Shown here piece after piece: positions 6,219 to 6,625 of a stretch of DNA of 6,625 bases; the first letter of the stretch is position 1; each line of letters opens with the position of its first letter. The notes under the pieces are model-generated. The model saw nothing but the letters and a program-made list of their open reading frames with translations, did not search any database and was not told where the DNA came from. Position numbers and translations under genes: made by a program. This stretch comes from Cytophagales bacterium (GTDB lineage: Bacteria > Bacteroidota > Bacteroidia > Cytophagales > Cyclobacteriaceae), in NCBI GenBank assembly GCA_003541895.1, contig DPLR01000359.1, positions 1 to 6,625 of the forward strand, read 5' to 3'.

Positions 6219-6625
6219 TTTGATTTTTCCATTTTGCTCATCGCGAAGCAGGCAGCGCCAATGGCTCCGGCTAAATCGGCATGAACGGCCTTTACGATTT
6301 TCGGGCGAATGCCGCCCGGCTGCCACTCAAATTCATCAAACCATTTATTTAACGGAACAAACAAGTCCTCATTGGCTTCGGCAATTCCACCACCGACAAC
6401 TATGGTATCTGGTGAGATCATATTGCTAGCTGATGCTAAACCAATAGCCAGCTTTCGCACCGAAGTGAGCCAAACTTCGGTTGCAAACTCATCACCATTG
6501 CGATAGGCTTTGAGCAATTCATGAGTGGAGAAAAATTTTTCATTGGAGCGTTGTTCGATTGTGCAATTGCCGATGGCCACTTCCAAACTGCCCGGCATGT
6601 TGGTCACCTCTCTCTCACCATCGCT
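6215..6625 (-). CDS. ROK-family sugar kinase, C-terminal part
   Basis: ROK proteins include glucokinases, N-acetylglucosamine and N-acetylmannosamine kinases, and NagC/XylR-type repressors. The last 136 residues are visible; the frame is open to the right edge (Ser-Asp-Gly-Glu at 6625-6614), so the gene starts outside the window and the GTG at 6607 is internal. Family landmarks are PGSLEVAIGN (6596-6567), SVRKLAIGLASASNMISPDTIVVGGG, the usual helix and nucleotide-binding glycine segment near 6468-6391, and the closing DLAGAIGAA. The typical ROK zinc motif CxCGxxGC just before LE is replaced by EVTNMPGS, so none of its cysteines remain. The stop overlaps the oxygenase ATG (ATGA), which implies coupled translation. 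With NagB, SIS and an MFS permease nearby, an amino-sugar kinase is the likely role. A repressor cannot be excluded because the N-terminus is missing. Confidence 0.88.
   Translation of the reverse strand, partial: SDGEREVTNMPGSLEVAIGNCTIEQRSNEKFFSTHELLKAYRNGDEFATEVWLTSVRKLAIGLASASNMISPDTIVVGGGIAEANEDLFVPLNKWFDEFEWQPGGIRPKIVKAVHADLAGAIGAACFAMSKMEKSK

Noticed and set aside
6219..6326. 36-residue N-terminal extension of the Rieske oxygenase
   Set aside because: It lies entirely within the ROK kinase coding sequence and is rich in Arg, Cys and Ser with no family match; the ATGA overlap start at 6218 is better.
6605..6607. GTG as a start for a small 130-residue protein
   Set aside because: The frame stays open to the window edge and the protein begins mid-domain in a ROK fold, so this is an internal codon of a longer gene.
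1..6625. CRISPR arrays, tRNA or rRNA genes, insertion sequences, toxin-antitoxin or anti-phage genes
   Set aside because: None was seen by eye: the window is almost fully covered by metabolic genes and the only real gap is 87 bases, without tandem or terminal repeats.

Overview
The window looks like chromosomal DNA of a member of the Bacteroidota, plausibly Cytophagales-like. The grounds are moderate AT-rich composition by eye, no Shine-Dalgarno motifs ahead of the starts, promoter-like elements of the Bacteroidota type (TTG / TAnnTTT) in the one real intergenic gap, and protein types common in that phylum. This placement is inferred, not proven. No RNA gene, CRISPR array, insertion sequence, phage gene or attachment site is visible, and no stretch over 300 bases lacks a gene.

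Layout. The left edge holds the last third or less of purD (purine synthesis, + strand), a housekeeping boundary. Facing it is a tightly packed three-gene operon on the - strand, in order of transcription: a SIS-domain phosphosugar-binding protein (UPF0309-like, 3072-2254), a stand-alone MetE-type C-terminal methyltransferase (2231-1209) and a UlaG-like metallo-beta-lactamase-fold hydrolase (1187-339). An 87-base divergent control region (3073-3159) separates it from a + strand pair: a NagB-family glucosamine-6-phosphate deaminase (3160-3891) and an MFS sugar-type permease (3888-5051), coupled by a 4-base ATGA overlap. At the right edge a second - strand operon enters: a ROK-family sugar kinase (partial, running off the right end) coupled by another ATGA overlap to a Rieske non-heme iron oxygenase (6218-5031). 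The two convergent junctions (purD/hydrolase and permease/oxygenase) both overlap at their 3' ends.

How the genes may work together. Permease, ROK kinase, SIS protein and NagB-type deaminase make a recognisable amino-sugar uptake and breakdown core: import, phosphorylation, isomerisation/deamination to a glycolytic sugar phosphate. The unusual part is the company: an oxygenase whose diiron-bridging position carries Glu, as in the carnitine oxygenase CntA, a homocysteine/methyl-transfer protein with intact zinc ligands, and a lactonase-like hydrolase. A working hypothesis, labelled as inference, is a catabolic locus for a modified (for example N-methylated or betaine-like) amino sugar. A plainer reading is that amino-sugar genes simply sit beside unrelated metabolic genes. 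No NagA-type deacetylase is seen in the window.

The NagB and ROK proteins both depart from textbook motifs, which leaves their exact substrates open.
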